A DNA stretch of 52,764 nucleotides, from NCBI RefSeq assembly GCF_020193655.1, contig NZ_JADYVE010000023.1:1-52764 (forward strand), written 5' to 3'. Below the pieces are notes generated by a model that was not told the origin of the DNA, searched no databases, and saw only the letters and a list, made by a program, of their open reading frames with translations. The DNA is from Ensifer sp. IC3342 (GTDB taxonomy: Bacteria > Pseudomonadota > Alphaproteobacteria > Rhizobiales > Rhizobiaceae). Below, piece by piece: positions 9,134 through 17,923 of this stretch. Positions within the stretch are counted from its first letter, which is position 1. Each line of letters opens with the position of its first letter. The position numbers and the translations under genes were made by a program.

Positions 9134-9649
9134 TCAGTCTGCAGGCGAGTCCGATCGCGCGACCGGCGACGGCGAGGGTGGCATTTGAGTTGACGCGCGA
9201 CTTCTCATTGCCAGTGCGCGATTTGAGTACAGCGGATTCCCTGTGATCTCAGGGCCGAGCCATTTCGGAAGCGGGGGATCATCCCAACAGTTGCGCAATT
9301 CCACTTCAGCAACGACCAGGCCATTATTTGCCCCGGAATAGACGTCGATATGCCAGAGATGATCAGCATAGCGCACCTGGTATCGAGTCTTCTCGACGAT
9401 ACCCAACGCGAACTCGAACATCTGCAGCGCGTCGGAATACGGTATTGCATATTCATACTCCTCGCGTGTCATATGCCCTCTGCGGAACTTGGCCGTCAAA
9501 GTCGCGCGCTCGGCGTCAATTGTTCTCACGCGCAACGTACGGTTTTTTGTTGCAATGAGATAGGCTTGCCTAAGTGCGGAGCCCGCAGAGGCGCTCTTCC
9601 GCCAACGATCATCCAAGACCTGAAACTTACGCTCGATCTCTGTCGCCAT
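9134..9649 (-). CDS. CYTH-domain protein (triphosphate-binding fold)
   Basis: The 171-residue protein begins MATEIERKFQVLD, carrying the ExExK signature of the CYTH superfamily (class IV adenylate cyclases, thiamine triphosphatases, inorganic triphosphatases). Further conserved stretches are ALRQAYL, RTLRVRTID, TAKFRRG, EYEYAIPYSDAL, EKTRYQVRY, WHIDVYSGANNGLVVAEVEL. The usual small form ends soon after the NRALA segment; the last about 20 residues (SRASTQMPPSPSPVARSD) look like read-through into degraded sequence near the IstB remnant. Most single-domain members hydrolyse inorganic triphosphate. The gene lies about 100 bp downstream of the MscS gene in the same direction. Confidence 0.8.
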   Translation of the reverse strand: MATEIERKFQVLDDRWRKSASAGSALRQAYLIATKNRTLRVRTIDAERATLTAKFRRGHMTREEYEYAIPYSDALQMFEFALGIVEKTRYQVRYADHLWHIDVYSGANNGLVVAEVELRNCWDDPPLPKWLGPEITGNPLYSNRALAMRSRASTQMPPSPSPVARSDSPAD

Positions 9650-9751
9650 TATTTTGCCTGCTCGTTAAGCGCGAGTCGCGAACCATATTCCACCTCGGGA
9701 AACTCTTCATTGACCCGGGATAAGGGGCATCCATTTTTGGCACTCTTTCAG

Positions 9752-11854
9752 CTATTCCGCGGCTTCCTCTCCTCCCTGTGCAGCTAGCGCCTTCTTCTTT
9801 TCGATCGCATCGCGTGTCGCCGCGGCGGCGGCCGCCGCTTGTGCTTCGTCGCCTGCGACCTGCACGGTCGGCGAGGCGAACTGGATGCCATTGGGCTTGA
9901 ACGCCTCCTTGATCAGGGCCTGGGCCCGCCGCCTAACCTGGGTTTGGTGTCCCGGCTTCGTCTTCATCGCGAAGCTCAAGGTCATGCCATAGTCGCTGAA
10001 CTGCTCGACGCCCTTCATCTTCACCGTTTCGATGATCAGCGGCGCGAGCTCGGGGTCCTCGAGCAGGGCCGCGCCGACGCCCTTCACCACCTTCTTCACC
10101 TTGGCAACATCGGTGTCGAAGGAAACGTTGATCATGAACTTGTCGATCACCCAGTCGCGGCTCATGTTCTGCACCGCGCCGAGCGAGCCGAACGGCACGG
10201 TGAAGATCGGCCCGCGGTGATGCCGCAGCTTGACGGAGCGGATGCTGAAGGATTCGACCGTGCCCTTGTAGCTGCCGCTTTGGATGTATTCACCGACCCG
10301 GAAGGCGTCGTCCATCATGTAGAAGATGCCGCTGATGATATCCTTGACCAGGGTCTGCGAGCCGAAGCCGATGGCGACGCCGAAAACGCCGGCACCGGCA
10401 ATCAGCGGGCCGACCTCGACGCCGAGGCCGGAAAGCACCATCATGCCGGCGACTACGGCAATGAAGGCGGCGAGGAAATTGCGCAGGATCGGCAGCAGCG
10501 TGCGCAGGCGCATGTCGCGGGCAAGCTGCGCCGGATCCCCGGTTTCGACGCTCGCCTGTTTCAGGCGGAGATGGATGAACTCCTTCACCAATTGCCAGAT
10601 CAGATCTGCCGCCAGCAGGATGACGACGCCGGCGAGCACGCCGCGGAAGATGCGGGTGGCGACATCATCGTGCAGCATCGAGCTGCCGTTGAACCGGAAA
10701 ACAACGGCAAGCCAGGTCGCCGCGAGCGCGATGATTACGAGTCTTGCACCGCGGTCGATCAGCACATTGCGTACCATTTGCACGTAGTCGGCGGCTTCGG
10801 CGTCCTGCATCGACCTCGCCACCGCGCTGGTGAAGCGCAGCAGCGGCGGCAGTCCGAGAATATAGACACCAAGCCAGAACAGCACCTTCATGCCGGCGAC
10901 CCAGAGGAGCCACAACAGGATGAGGAGGGCGACGATCAATGCGTTGCGCAGCATGCGCCGTCCGTGTGTCATCTCGGCGACCGGCCGGCGCAACGTCGTG
11001 TCGATCGCCAAGCCCAGAATAACGAAACCGAAGACGGCCGCCACGAGGTCACGGACGTCTTCCGGGACCGCGAGCGCCTGCATCACGTCGCCTGCGGCCC
11101 AGACGAACGCGAGCGCACAGATGAACAGGACGGAGCGCCTGAACCAGAACCGGGCGGCATCCGGGCCGAGCGAGACCTCTTGCGGAGGCGCGCCCGCTGC
11201 CGAAGCCTCGTCGATCGTGGGCTCCAGCATCGCGGATGCGATCGCGATCAACAGGCGCGCCACGATCCAGGCGATCAACAGCGGCGCGACCGCGGCCTCC
11301 AGTTGGCGCGGCCAATCGGCGAGCACGAAGGCGGCAATGGCGGCGATCGCGAAGACGACAAGCGGCGCGATACTGACGAAGGCAACGAGGCCTCGCCCGG
11401 ACTGCGCGCCATTACGGGGCGCACTCCGCCGCAACAGGTAGTGCAAAAGGAACTCGGCGCCGTAGCCGACGAAAAGGACAATGGCAAAGCCCCGAAAGAT
11501 CGGCATCGTCCCATGACCCTGCATGTCGTTGGCAACGCGATTTCTTGCCGCCTGCCATTCGGGCACGACACGCGGAACGGAGTTCCCGAGGGCGGCAAGG
11601 TGCCTTCTGATCTCCGCCACCCATTGCGAGGCAAGTCCTCCAGGCGGCTTGGCCGCTGCCGGGGCTGCCTGCTTCGCTTCCAGCCATTGCCGCACTTCCG
11701 GATCGTCCAGCAACTGGATCAGTTGCTGGACCTTTGCCGGCGGCGCGGCCATCGTCGGCTCTTGGGCGGCCACAGGAGCGGCGAAACCAAAAACGAGCCG
11801 CAGAAGCAAAAGGAGCGAGGCGAGCAATGCGCCTCCGTGACCGCGCTTGAGCAT
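9752..11854 (-). CDS. MscS-family mechanosensitive channel
   Basis: From the ATG at 11854 the protein is 700 residues; a longer start (GTG, 11989) adds 45 residues before an obvious signal peptide (ALLASLLLLLRLVFGFAAPVAAQ), so the shorter start is chosen. A periplasmic helical part is followed by roughly ten membrane segments. The MscS pore and beta domain near residues 500-600 read AGAGVFGVAIGFGSQTLVKD, FRVGEYIQSGSYKGTVES and GPIFTVPFGSLG. The tail is Ala/Lys-rich. Such channels open under membrane tension to release solutes on osmotic downshock. It is last in a likely operon with DUF3300 and DUF2950 genes behind a FixK box. Confidence 0.9.
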   Translation of the reverse strand: MLKRGHGGALLASLLLLLRLVFGFAAPVAAQEPTMAAPPAKVQQLIQLLDDPEVRQWLEAKQAAPAAAKPPGGLASQWVAEIRRHLAALGNSVPRVVPEWQAARNRVANDMQGHGTMPIFRGFAIVLFVGYGAEFLLHYLLRRSAPRNGAQSGRGLVAFVSIAPLVVFAIAAIAAFVLADWPRQLEAAVAPLLIAWIVARLLIAIASAMLEPTIDEASAAGAPPQEVSLGPDAARFWFRRSVLFICALAFVWAAGDVMQALAVPEDVRDLVAAVFGFVILGLAIDTTLRRPVAEMTHGRRMLRNALIVALLILLWLLWVAGMKVLFWLGVYILGLPPLLRFTSAVARSMQDAEAADYVQMVRNVLIDRGARLVIIALAATWLAVVFRFNGSSMLHDDVATRIFRGVLAGVVILLAADLIWQLVKEFIHLRLKQASVETGDPAQLARDMRLRTLLPILRNFLAAFIAVVAGMMVLSGLGVEVGPLIAGAGVFGVAIGFGSQTLVKDIISGIFYMMDDAFRVGEYIQSGSYKGTVESFSIRSVKLRHHRGPIFTVPFGSLGAVQNMSRDWVIDKFMINVSFDTDVAKVKKVVKGVGAALLEDPELAPLIIETVKMKGVEQFSDYGMTLSFAMKTKPGHQTQVRRRAQALIKEAFKPNGIQFASPTVQVAGDEAQAAAAAAATRDAIEKKKALAAQGGEEAAE

Positions 11855-11989
11855 CGCAATAACCCGCTTATCCTTCCTCTGCGCCAGCACAAACGTTTCG
11901 CTGGGCCGCGCTTGCCCGGGCGAGAGGGGGGTATGGTCAACGCGTCCGAACGCCTTTCGAATGGCACCTCGCAGCCCCAAGGTCAGCAC

Positions 11990-12958
11990 TCAGTCGGCCA
12001 CCACGCTCCACTTGTCGTCGGGATCAAAGCGGTCGATGAATGGCACGATCGCCTCGGTGCTGGACCCAAGATCCCGCTCGTAGACGATGCCCTGCTGGTT
12101 GACGACGAAGGTCTTGGCGCCGGTCTCGGCATATTTGACCGGCCAGGCGATCAGGCCGAATCCGGCGATCATGTTGCCGTTGATGACATAGTCGTATCTG
12201 CCGCCGGCGATGTTGTCGCCTTGCGACGTCAGGATGCGGAAGCGGTAGCCGAAATAGCCCTCGCCGGCCTTGGCCTTTTCCAGCGCCGCCTCGCTGATCG
12301 CGTCGCCGACCGGACTTGTCTCGCCGCCCTGCTCGGCCGGCCAATAGAGACCCTCGGTCTGGCCCTCGCTGCTGATCAGCTTCTGCGCATATTCCAGCAC
12401 GCCGTCCGCATCGCGGTCCTGCGACGCATAGTCCTTCTGCGCCTCGACATAGGCGCGCGCCGTCTCGATTGCTTCCAGCTCGTTCTCGCCGACACGACGG
12501 TTGACGATCTCCTCCAGCCCGACATAGGTGTCGAACGCCCATTTGCCGTCCTCGCCCTTGGCGATCGGAAACGGCAGCGGCCAGAGGCGATCGCCGATCT
12601 CGAGGATCTTGCGGCCCTCGAGATCGCGCACCACGACATTGCGGGCCGCCCCCTCGCGAATGAGCGCGAAGGTCTCCATCGCCCCTTCGCCGGTCTTCAC
12701 CTTCGCCGCATCGAGCCCGAGGAGCTTTGCAAGGCCGTCGAAGTCGTTGGCGGCAAGCCGCGCCTTGAAAGCCTCCACCGCTTTGGCTGGATCGTCGAAG
12801 GCCGGCGGATCCTCCGCCGCGGCATAGTCATCGATGCCCGCCGGTCCTTGGGTTTGGTCTGGCTGCTGCGCCTGCGCGACAGCGAGGTCAACGGTTCCAA
12901 GGAGGGTCGCAAGCGAGACCGCCGATCCGAGGAGAAGAGTGTGCAAAAGCTTGATCAT
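11990..12958 (-). CDS. DUF2950 exported protein
   Basis: The 322-residue protein has a signal peptide (LLHTLLLGSAVSLATLLGTVDLAVAQA). It carries the features of DUF2950: AVEAFKARLAANDFDGLAKLLG, RDLEGRKILEIGDRLWPLPFPI, YFGYRFRILTSQGDNIAGG, NGNMIAGFGLIAWPVKYAETG and FVVNQQGIVYERDLG. Function is unknown; it is expected in the periplasm. A strong GGGGGAG ribosome site precedes the ATG, which lies 17 bases after the DUF3300 stop. The DUF3300-DUF2950 pairing recurs in proteobacteria and suggests a shared envelope role. Confidence 0.9.
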   Translation of the reverse strand: MIKLLHTLLLGSAVSLATLLGTVDLAVAQAQQPDQTQGPAGIDDYAAAEDPPAFDDPAKAVEAFKARLAANDFDGLAKLLGLDAAKVKTGEGAMETFALIREGAARNVVVRDLEGRKILEIGDRLWPLPFPIAKGEDGKWAFDTYVGLEEIVNRRVGENELEAIETARAYVEAQKDYASQDRDADGVLEYAQKLISSEGQTEGLYWPAEQGGETSPVGDAISEAALEKAKAGEGYFGYRFRILTSQGDNIAGGRYDYVINGNMIAGFGLIAWPVKYAETGAKTFVVNQQGIVYERDLGSSTEAIVPFIDRFDPDDKWSVVAD

Positions 12959-12975
12959 GGCCGTTCTCCCCCCGC

Positions 12976-14352
12976 TCAGCGCCTGCGTCCGCCACCACGG
13001 CCACCGCCGCCGCGCGCCATCGGCGGCCTGCCGCCACCGCGGCTCATCTGGGGCCGCCCGCCGCCGCGATGGCCGCCGCCCATGCTGTGGCCGCCGCGCC
13101 GTGACGAAGCCACCTCGCGCCGGCCGGAATTGACGTTGCCGAGGCCTGACGGCTTCTTCGGCCGGTTCTGCGCCTTGGAGGCCATCTTCTTCTTGCCGGC
13201 CGGCCGATTCACCTGCGAGGATTTCTTGCCCTTGGGTCGATTGACACTGGGCTTCGAGCCTCCGGATTTCGCCTTCGCCACCGCCTGCCCGCCCCCGGTG
13301 CGCGCCGTGGCATCCCGTCTAGGTTGAGCCTTCAGGCCCTCGAGGGTACTCTTGCGCACGTCCTTGAGCTGGCCGCCGCCACCCGGGCGCGCCTGCGGCC
13401 GATCGCGATTGATCTCGGCGGCGCGGTTGCGGAGGTTGTTGTCGCCCCTGGCCTTGATGTTGTTCTTGATGTTCGTCCGGTCGAACTTCTGAAGCTGGTC
13501 GCGGTCAAAGCTGATCTTGCTGCGGTCGACATTCTTCCAGTCGATGTCGTTCCAGTTGACCTTGCCGTCGAAGTCGATGTTGTTGAAGCACTTGTTGCAG
13601 TCGACATCGATGTCGCCGTCCCAGCGGCCGCCCCACACACCCCAATCGTCCCAATCGATGATGGCACCGAAGATCGCGCCGGTCACGGCACCGGCGAAGA
13701 AGGCCGCTCCGGGATACCAGTAGGCGGGATAGGGCTCGTCGTAATAATCGATCGGTACCGGCGCATAGTCGGGCTCGTAGAGCATCTCCGGCGGATATTG
13801 CGGCACATAGATCGTCTCGGGGCTCGCCGACTGGATGATAATGTTGTCACCCTCCTCGACCACCTTCATCTTGTCGTCGGTCTTGATGATGTCCTTGGCG
13901 ACCGCCTCGTCGCGCAATTGCTGGATCGCGATCAGCACGTCCTTCTGCTGGTTGGCGATCGCCTCGCCGAAGGCCTGCGTCCACTCGAGATCCTCGCTCA
14001 TCATCTTGACGATCTGCGGATAGTTCAGCAGCGAGATGATGCTGCCGTCCCAGCTTTCCTTCGGCTTCAGGTCGGACTTCTTTTCACGTGCCTCGAGGAA
14101 CCGCTCGGCCTCTACGATCTGCAGCGGATAGAGTGAGGCGGCGGAGACGAGCGCCACCAGTTCGTCCGGATAGAGCGCGATCCGCGCCACTAGGACCTCA
14201 AGCTCGTCGTCCGTGAGCGGCTCGGGCGCGGATTGCTGCTGCGGTACGGGCGGCGTCGCCGTCGCCTGGGCGAGTGCGGCATCACATGGCGCAAGCAGGG
14301 TTAGCGCGATTGCCGTCGCGCAGCAGAGCACAGAAATCCGCTCCCTTACCAT
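12976..14352 (-). CDS. DUF3300 exported protein with Arg/Gly-rich tail
   Basis: The 458-residue protein has a signal peptide ending near DAALAQA. A DUF3300 domain follows at about residues 45-250 (ELEVLVARIALYPDELVALV, ASLYPLQIVEAERFLEA, VYVPQYPPEMLYEPDYAPVP, YWYPGAAFFAGAVTGAIFGAI). The remainder is rich in Asn/Asp/Lys, then basic and ends in Gly-Arg repeats (GGGHRGGGRPQMSRGGG). The tail may bind nucleic acid or polyanionic envelope polymers; this is inference. No enzyme function is known. It precedes the DUF2950 gene by 17 bases and follows a small frameshifted gene by about 90 bases. Confidence 0.9.
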   Translation of the reverse strand: MVRERISVLCCATAIALTLLAPCDAALAQATATPPVPQQQSAPEPLTDDELEVLVARIALYPDELVALVSAASLYPLQIVEAERFLEAREKKSDLKPKESWDGSIISLLNYPQIVKMMSEDLEWTQAFGEAIANQQKDVLIAIQQLRDEAVAKDIIKTDDKMKVVEEGDNIIIQSASPETIYVPQYPPEMLYEPDYAPVPIDYYDEPYPAYWYPGAAFFAGAVTGAIFGAIIDWDDWGVWGGRWDGDIDVDCNKCFNNIDFDGKVNWNDIDWKNVDRSKISFDRDQLQKFDRTNIKNNIKARGDNNLRNRAAEINRDRPQARPGGGGQLKDVRKSTLEGLKAQPRRDATARTGGGQAVAKAKSGGSKPSVNRPKGKKSSQVNRPAGKKKMASKAQNRPKKPSGLGNVNSGRREVASSRRGGHSMGGGHRGGGRPQMSRGGGRPPMARGGGGRGGGRRR

Positions 14353-14444
14353 TTTCTTCCTCCAAATGGCTGCAAGGCCTCTTGCTCAAGACATGGTGAC
14401 GGAGAGACGGCCCCTACATCATCCGGGGCCGCTTCGTGGTCGAG

Positions 14445-14700
14445 CTACTGCACAGGCTTCGTACGTGGCGGTTGGTTGATCGTACCCGTAGCGCCCGGAT
14501 CCGGCTTCTGTGCCGCACCTCTCCGTTTGAGAAGATATTTGTTGATGGGCTCGCGCTGCCCGTTGATGGAGCGCTGGTTTATGTCGATGCCCGGATAATA
14601 GTCTCTGGAGCAGTTGCCTGCCGAAGAAAAGGAGACAGGAGACGAGGGCCACGATAGAAGAAATCGCCACGGCGAATAGAATTCTCCCTCTTCTATTCAT
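14445..14700 (-). pseudogene. Small membrane-anchored protein, probable frameshift
   Basis: The ATG at 14700, preceded by GGGAGG, opens MNRRGRILFAVAISSIVALV, a single membrane segment. Near 14620 the protein-like sequence moves to another frame: CSRDYYPGIDINQRSINGQ, then REPINKYLLKRRGAAQKPDPGA and a stop at 14445. Joined, these give about 85 residues: a short anchor with a polar, basic periplasmic or cytoplasmic tail. I do not recognise the family. It is the first gene behind the FixK-type promoter and heads the DUF3300 operon. If the shift is a sequencing error the gene would be intact. Confidence 0.55.
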
Positions 14701-14756
14701 CGTACCCTCCCGCTTTTCATTCGTGCGGATATTACGCCTGACACTCCTTTGCGTCG

Positions 14757-14770
14757 TTGATCGTGATCAA
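14757..14770 (-). promoter_or_regulatory. FixK/FNR box with class II promoter (leftward)
   Basis: TTGATCGTGATCAA is a perfect match to the FixK consensus TTGAT-N4-ATCAA. On the minus strand a TAATAT hexamer at 14734-14729 is centred exactly 32 bases from the box centre, the spacing expected for activation at -41.5. Predicted start of transcription is near 14722, giving a 22-base leader with GGGAGG before the ATG at 14700. It should switch on the DUF3300-DUF2950-mscS operon under low oxygen. Confidence 0.85.
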
Positions 14771-15056
14771 AGGCCACAGCCTGCTGACCATGATCATTGG
14801 GGCTGCGTCTTAGCCCAGGCTCCTTCTGGTAACACCCCAGGGGCCATGGTGCTCGCCAGACCGCCCGCGCGAACATCGTAGGCCCATCGCCAGGGACCAC
14901 GCATTAGCGAGCCGAGATACGCATTGTCTCAGATCAATGACATACGAGCTGTTCGTTTCCAAGATTAAGTGGGCGCCCATCGGCCAGTGCAGCAGTACTA
15001 CGCCCGACAAACTGAACGCATGAATGCAGCAACCGCATGCGATTTGGAGAGGAACA
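14771..15056. promoter_or_regulatory. Upstream region of arcD remnant with imperfect FixK box
   Basis: At 14924-14937 TTGTCTCAGATCAA has a perfect right half-site and an imperfect left half of the FixK/Anr pattern. It lies about 120 bases before the ArcD remnant's start. A good -10 at canonical spacing is not evident. ArcD genes are commonly under FNR-type control, so this may be a leftover promoter. Nothing else is recognised here. Confidence 0.4.
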
Positions 15057-15330
15057 TGACGATCGCGCACGAGGGCACCTTCAAGACCGAGGTGTATGCC
15101 GACGAGCTCACTCTCCTGCCCCTCGTTGCCCTTGTCGTGGGGTCGATGATCGGCGACGGCGTTTTAGCTTGCCGCCAGACATGTCTCGCGCCGGTTCGCC
15201 CGGGGGCACTGATCGGCTGTGTCATTGCCCGCTTCGGCATGCTGATGCTGGCATTTGTCTACCAGACGTTGGCAAACCGCAAGCCGGGCCTCAATGCCGG
15301 CCTCTATGCTTACGTCCCTATGGAGCAGCC
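15057..15330 (+). pseudogene. arcD: ArcD-like arginine/ornithine antiporter, N-terminal fragment
   Basis: The ATG at 15057, with GGAG about 7 bases upstream, starts an amino-acid permease N-terminus. It reads LLPLVALVVGSMIGDGVL (first helix, with the GSxIGxGxF-type motif), then FGMLMLAFVYQTLANRKP and GLNAGLYAYV, as in basic amino-acid antiporters of the arginine deiminase pathway. Similarity ends at YAYV, and the frame stops at 15347 after unrelated residues. A full ArcD is near 480 residues with 12 helices, so this fragment is non-functional. The region between the two helices looks mutated (ACRQTCLAPVRPG). Confidence 0.75.
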
Positions 15331-15363
15331 ATTCGTCCTCTTGACTTGAAGTGGAGCCACGTG

Positions 15364-15834
15364 ATGCCGGAACAGAAAGACTTGAATACCGAAACGAGCC
15401 CACCCAGCGCCGAGCAGCTTCGCATGCAGATGCTCGAGCGGGAGATGGAGCAGATGGACAAGGAGCGGAAGCTCCGCTCGATGCAGGAGCAGAAGCTCGC
15501 CGATTTTGCCGCCGATTTCCTCGAGAAGCACGTCACCGAGCAGGAGATCGCGATCGTTCGCCGCCTCGTCGCCAATGCCGTCAAGGACGGCAAGTTCGAG
15601 GCCATGGTCTACAGCTTCCCGTCCTCGCTCTGCACCGACAGCGGCAGGGCGATCAACAACGCCGACCGCGACTGGCCCGAGACGCTGCAGGGCAAGGCCA
15701 AGGAGTTCTACGAGCGCTATCAGACCTTCGGCAAGCCGCAGGGCTACAAGCTGAAGGCGATGATCATCAATTTCCCCGGCGGCATACCGGGCGATGTCGG
15801 CTTCTTCCTGGACTGGTCGCCGGACAAGATCTGA
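15364..15834 (+). CDS. Conserved hypothetical cytoplasmic protein
   Basis: The 156-residue protein starts at the ATG at 15364 (GGAG site at 15353). Residues 15-60 are strongly charged and probably helical or coiled coil (LRMQMLEREMEQMDKERKLR). The rest looks globular: FEAMVYSFPSSLCTDSGRAI, DWPETLQGKAKEFYERYQTFG and YKLKAMIINFPGGIPGDVG. There is no signal peptide or membrane segment. I do not recognise a named family. It is intact although both neighbours are broken, and codon use looks like that of the surrounding genes. The upstream ArcD fragment ends about 30 bases before it, so its original promoter may have been lost. Confidence 0.75.
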   Translation: MPEQKDLNTETSPPSAEQLRMQMLEREMEQMDKERKLRSMQEQKLADFAADFLEKHVTEQEIAIVRRLVANAVKDGKFEAMVYSFPSSLCTDSGRAINNADRDWPETLQGKAKEFYERYQTFGKPQGYKLKAMIINFPGGIPGDVGFFLDWSPDKI

Positions 15835-15949
15835 GCGGCGTGTTCCCGAGGATGCCGAATGCTCGCGGCCTGCGAAGGGCCGCAGCCGGCATCTTGCAGG
15901 CGACGCATCATGCAGGTCGCCTGCAGGCACGACGTGCGGGTTCCTTCCT

Positions 15950-16490
15950 TCAGATGACGTCCGGCACCGTCCGGCGGACATGGTTGTCCGCGACGTAGTC
16001 GTCGGGCCGCTTCTGACGCTTGCCGAGTTCGGGTTCGGCGAACTTCACCCGCTCGTAGGGGATCGAGGACAGCATGTGCGAGATGCAGTTGATGCGTGCG
16101 CGTTTCTTGTCATTGGAGGGGACGATCCACCACGGGGCATAGTCGGTGTCGGTCATGCGGATCATCTCGTCATAGGCGCGCGTAAAGTCCCACCAGCGTC
16201 GATAGGATTCGATATCCATCGGGGAGAGCTTCCACTGGCGCAGCGGGTCGTCGATGCGCTGGCGGAAGCGGCGTTCCTGCTCCTCCTCGCTGACGTCGAG
16301 GAAGTACTTGAGCAAGACGATGCCGCTTTCGATCATCGCCGCCTCGAAACGCGGGGCGAGTTCGAGAAAGCGCCGTGCTTTCTCCTCAGTGCAGAAGCCC
16401 ATGACGCGCTGGACGCCAGGCCGGTTGCACCAGGAGCGGTCGAAAATCACGACCTCGCCCGCCGCCGGCAGGTGCTGGATCGCCGCGATA
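15950..16490 (-). pseudogene. ppk2: Polyphosphate kinase 2 (PPK2), C-terminal fragment
   Basis: The minus-strand frame carries the second half of PPK2: LPAAGEVVIFDRSWCNR (Walker B; usual form DRSWYNR, here Tyr to Cys), VMGFCTEEKARRFLELAP, YFLDVSEEEQERRFRQRIDDP, RQWKLSPMDIESYRRWWDF, YAPWWIVPSNDKKRARINCI. The Walker A part and N-terminal about 100 residues are missing, replaced in frame by a piece of a TolB/TPR-type protein. PPK2 enzymes interconvert polyphosphate and nucleotides; loss of Walker A makes activity very unlikely. The open frame through the junction is fortuitous. Confidence 0.85.
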
Positions 16491-17376
16491 GCCGTAATAG
16501 GCCAAGGTGCACGCATATGGTTCCCAATCGTCGGGGTCGACTTCGTGAACTGCGTAGCGTTCGCCTGGAAGACGACGCCATAGGGTTGTGCCACAGCGGT
16601 CGCCACGGCGGCGGCGGCTTTCTCTTGCAGTTCGATGATCTTGTGCGCCTGGAGGCTTTCGTCGTAGTTGTTCGCCCAAACCACCGATCCGTCCGACTGC
16701 TGAATGAGGCGTATTCCAAGGCGCAGTTTGTCGCCCTCGAACCGGACCCGCCCTTCCAACGCATAGGCCGGACTGTCGCCCGCGGCACTTGGTCTGTTCG
16801 TTGTTTCACCGGCGACGACGACGATCTCCTTGAATTTGGCGATATTACTGATGACTTCATCAGCGAGCCCCCGCGTGATCATCGCCGATTGCGCCGTTCC
16901 GGAGAGATCCTCGAACGGCATTATGACCAGCTTCGGAATGTTTGGCCGAATGCCGCCCGATCTCGCGAAGCCCTCGTCCGAATCAGGGGGAAGGTCGGCA
17001 CGTAGGCGCCTTTCGGTATCCGTATCATGATCGGGTCATTGCGGCCCGCGACGAGATAGTAGCGTTCGAGCGCGCGTCGAATTCGGCCCGCTTCGATCCG
17101 CACGGCCGGATCAGTTTGAGGGTCGAAAGAGAGATCCCGACCGAAGACCTCGGTTGCTATCGAGTACGCCTTTATACGGTCGGCTCGGCCTGCAACCGTC
17201 TCCTCAATGACATAGGCGAGGAATTTGCGGGCGCGGTCCGGTGCCTCGAACTCGGCGCTGAACCGAATTCGATCGAGCTGTGCCAAAATTTCCGCGTCGG
17301 TGGGTAGAGCAGTTGTCGGTTCGACCCGGACGCCCTGCTGGCCTGCGATTACCATGTCCGCCCCCATTGGCCACAA
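16490..17376 (-). pseudogene. Cyclase/TPR-type signalling protein, N-terminal fragment
   Basis: From the ATG at 17376 the N-terminus reads AEILAQLDRIRFSAEF, KFLAYVIEETVAGRADRIKA and DPAVRIEAGRIRRALERYY, typical of the lead domain of rhizobial adenylate-cyclase-like/TPR proteins. After a frameshift near 16985 it continues with a TolB-like domain: VIMPFEDLSGTAQS, ITRGLADEVISNIAKF, ALEGRVRFEGDKLRLGIRLI, WANNYDESLQAHKI. A second shift near 16540 restores DDWEPYACTLAYYGYRG just before the junction with the PPK2 fragment at about 16485. The TPR half is deleted. Function of intact members is not established. Confidence 0.7.
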
Positions 17377-17504
17377 TGTAAGATTGTGTCCAGCGGCACC
17401 GTAAGCTCCCGTATTCTACGTCCCCACGTGGCCAAAGCGCAATGTATATTAGAGCGGTTGTATTAAAGTTGTATTTCGTTTCGGACCCGGAGGGGAGGTG
17501 CGAA

Positions 17505-17783
17505 ATGAACGAGCGATCGGGCGGGAGTGACAAGGAACAAGGCCTGGCAGCGGCATTGCGCCGATTTCCGGCACGCTCCTTGCAGATCAAGGAATTGTCG
17601 ATCCGCGACGAGAGCTTCAGGGGGATGTGCGAGGACTTCGCAGCCGCTGAAAATGCACTCGCTCACACCGATCAGCTTCCTCTCCACGTTCGCGCGGAGC
17701 GCCGCGCGGAGTTCGAGAGCTTGGTGGAAAGCCTGGCGGCAGAAATTGAACAGGCGCTCGGTGCGGGGAAGGGTTTCATCTAA
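17505..17783 (+). CDS. Small conserved hypothetical protein
   Basis: The ATG at 17505 follows a strong GGAGGGGAGG ribosome site. The 92-residue product is acidic and probably all helical: LAAALRRFPARSLQIKELSI, FRGMCEDFAAAENALAH, RAERRAEFESLVESLAAEIE. It has no signal peptide. I do not recognise a named family, though its position just ahead of a FixK-type regulator in the same direction suggests a linked role. An earlier in-frame start at 17442 lacks a ribosome site and is less likely. Confidence 0.7.
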   Translation: MNERSGGSDKEQGLAAALRRFPARSLQIKELSIRDESFRGMCEDFAAAENALAHTDQLPLHVRAERRAEFESLVESLAAEIEQALGAGKGFI

Positions 17784-17923
17784 ATCGGGGTTGGCCCCTT
17801 TACCTCGACGTCAGAGCCCGCGCCTGGTCGGTGGCTCCCGGTTAGCGCTCGCAGAACACCTAAGGAAAAACCGCCGTATCGGGCCCGTTGTAAGCCAGGG
17901 GCCACATTCTTGGGAGTCGAATC

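Noticed and set aside
11855..11989. 45-residue extension of the MscS protein
   Set aside because: It precedes a clear signal peptide and lacks a ribosome site of its own.
9839..13327. 1162-codon open frame on the plus strand
   Set aside because: It lies antisense to the MscS, DUF2950 and DUF3300 genes, is rich in Arg, Asp, His and Glu as expected from the complement of GC-rich coding sequence, and shows no domain.
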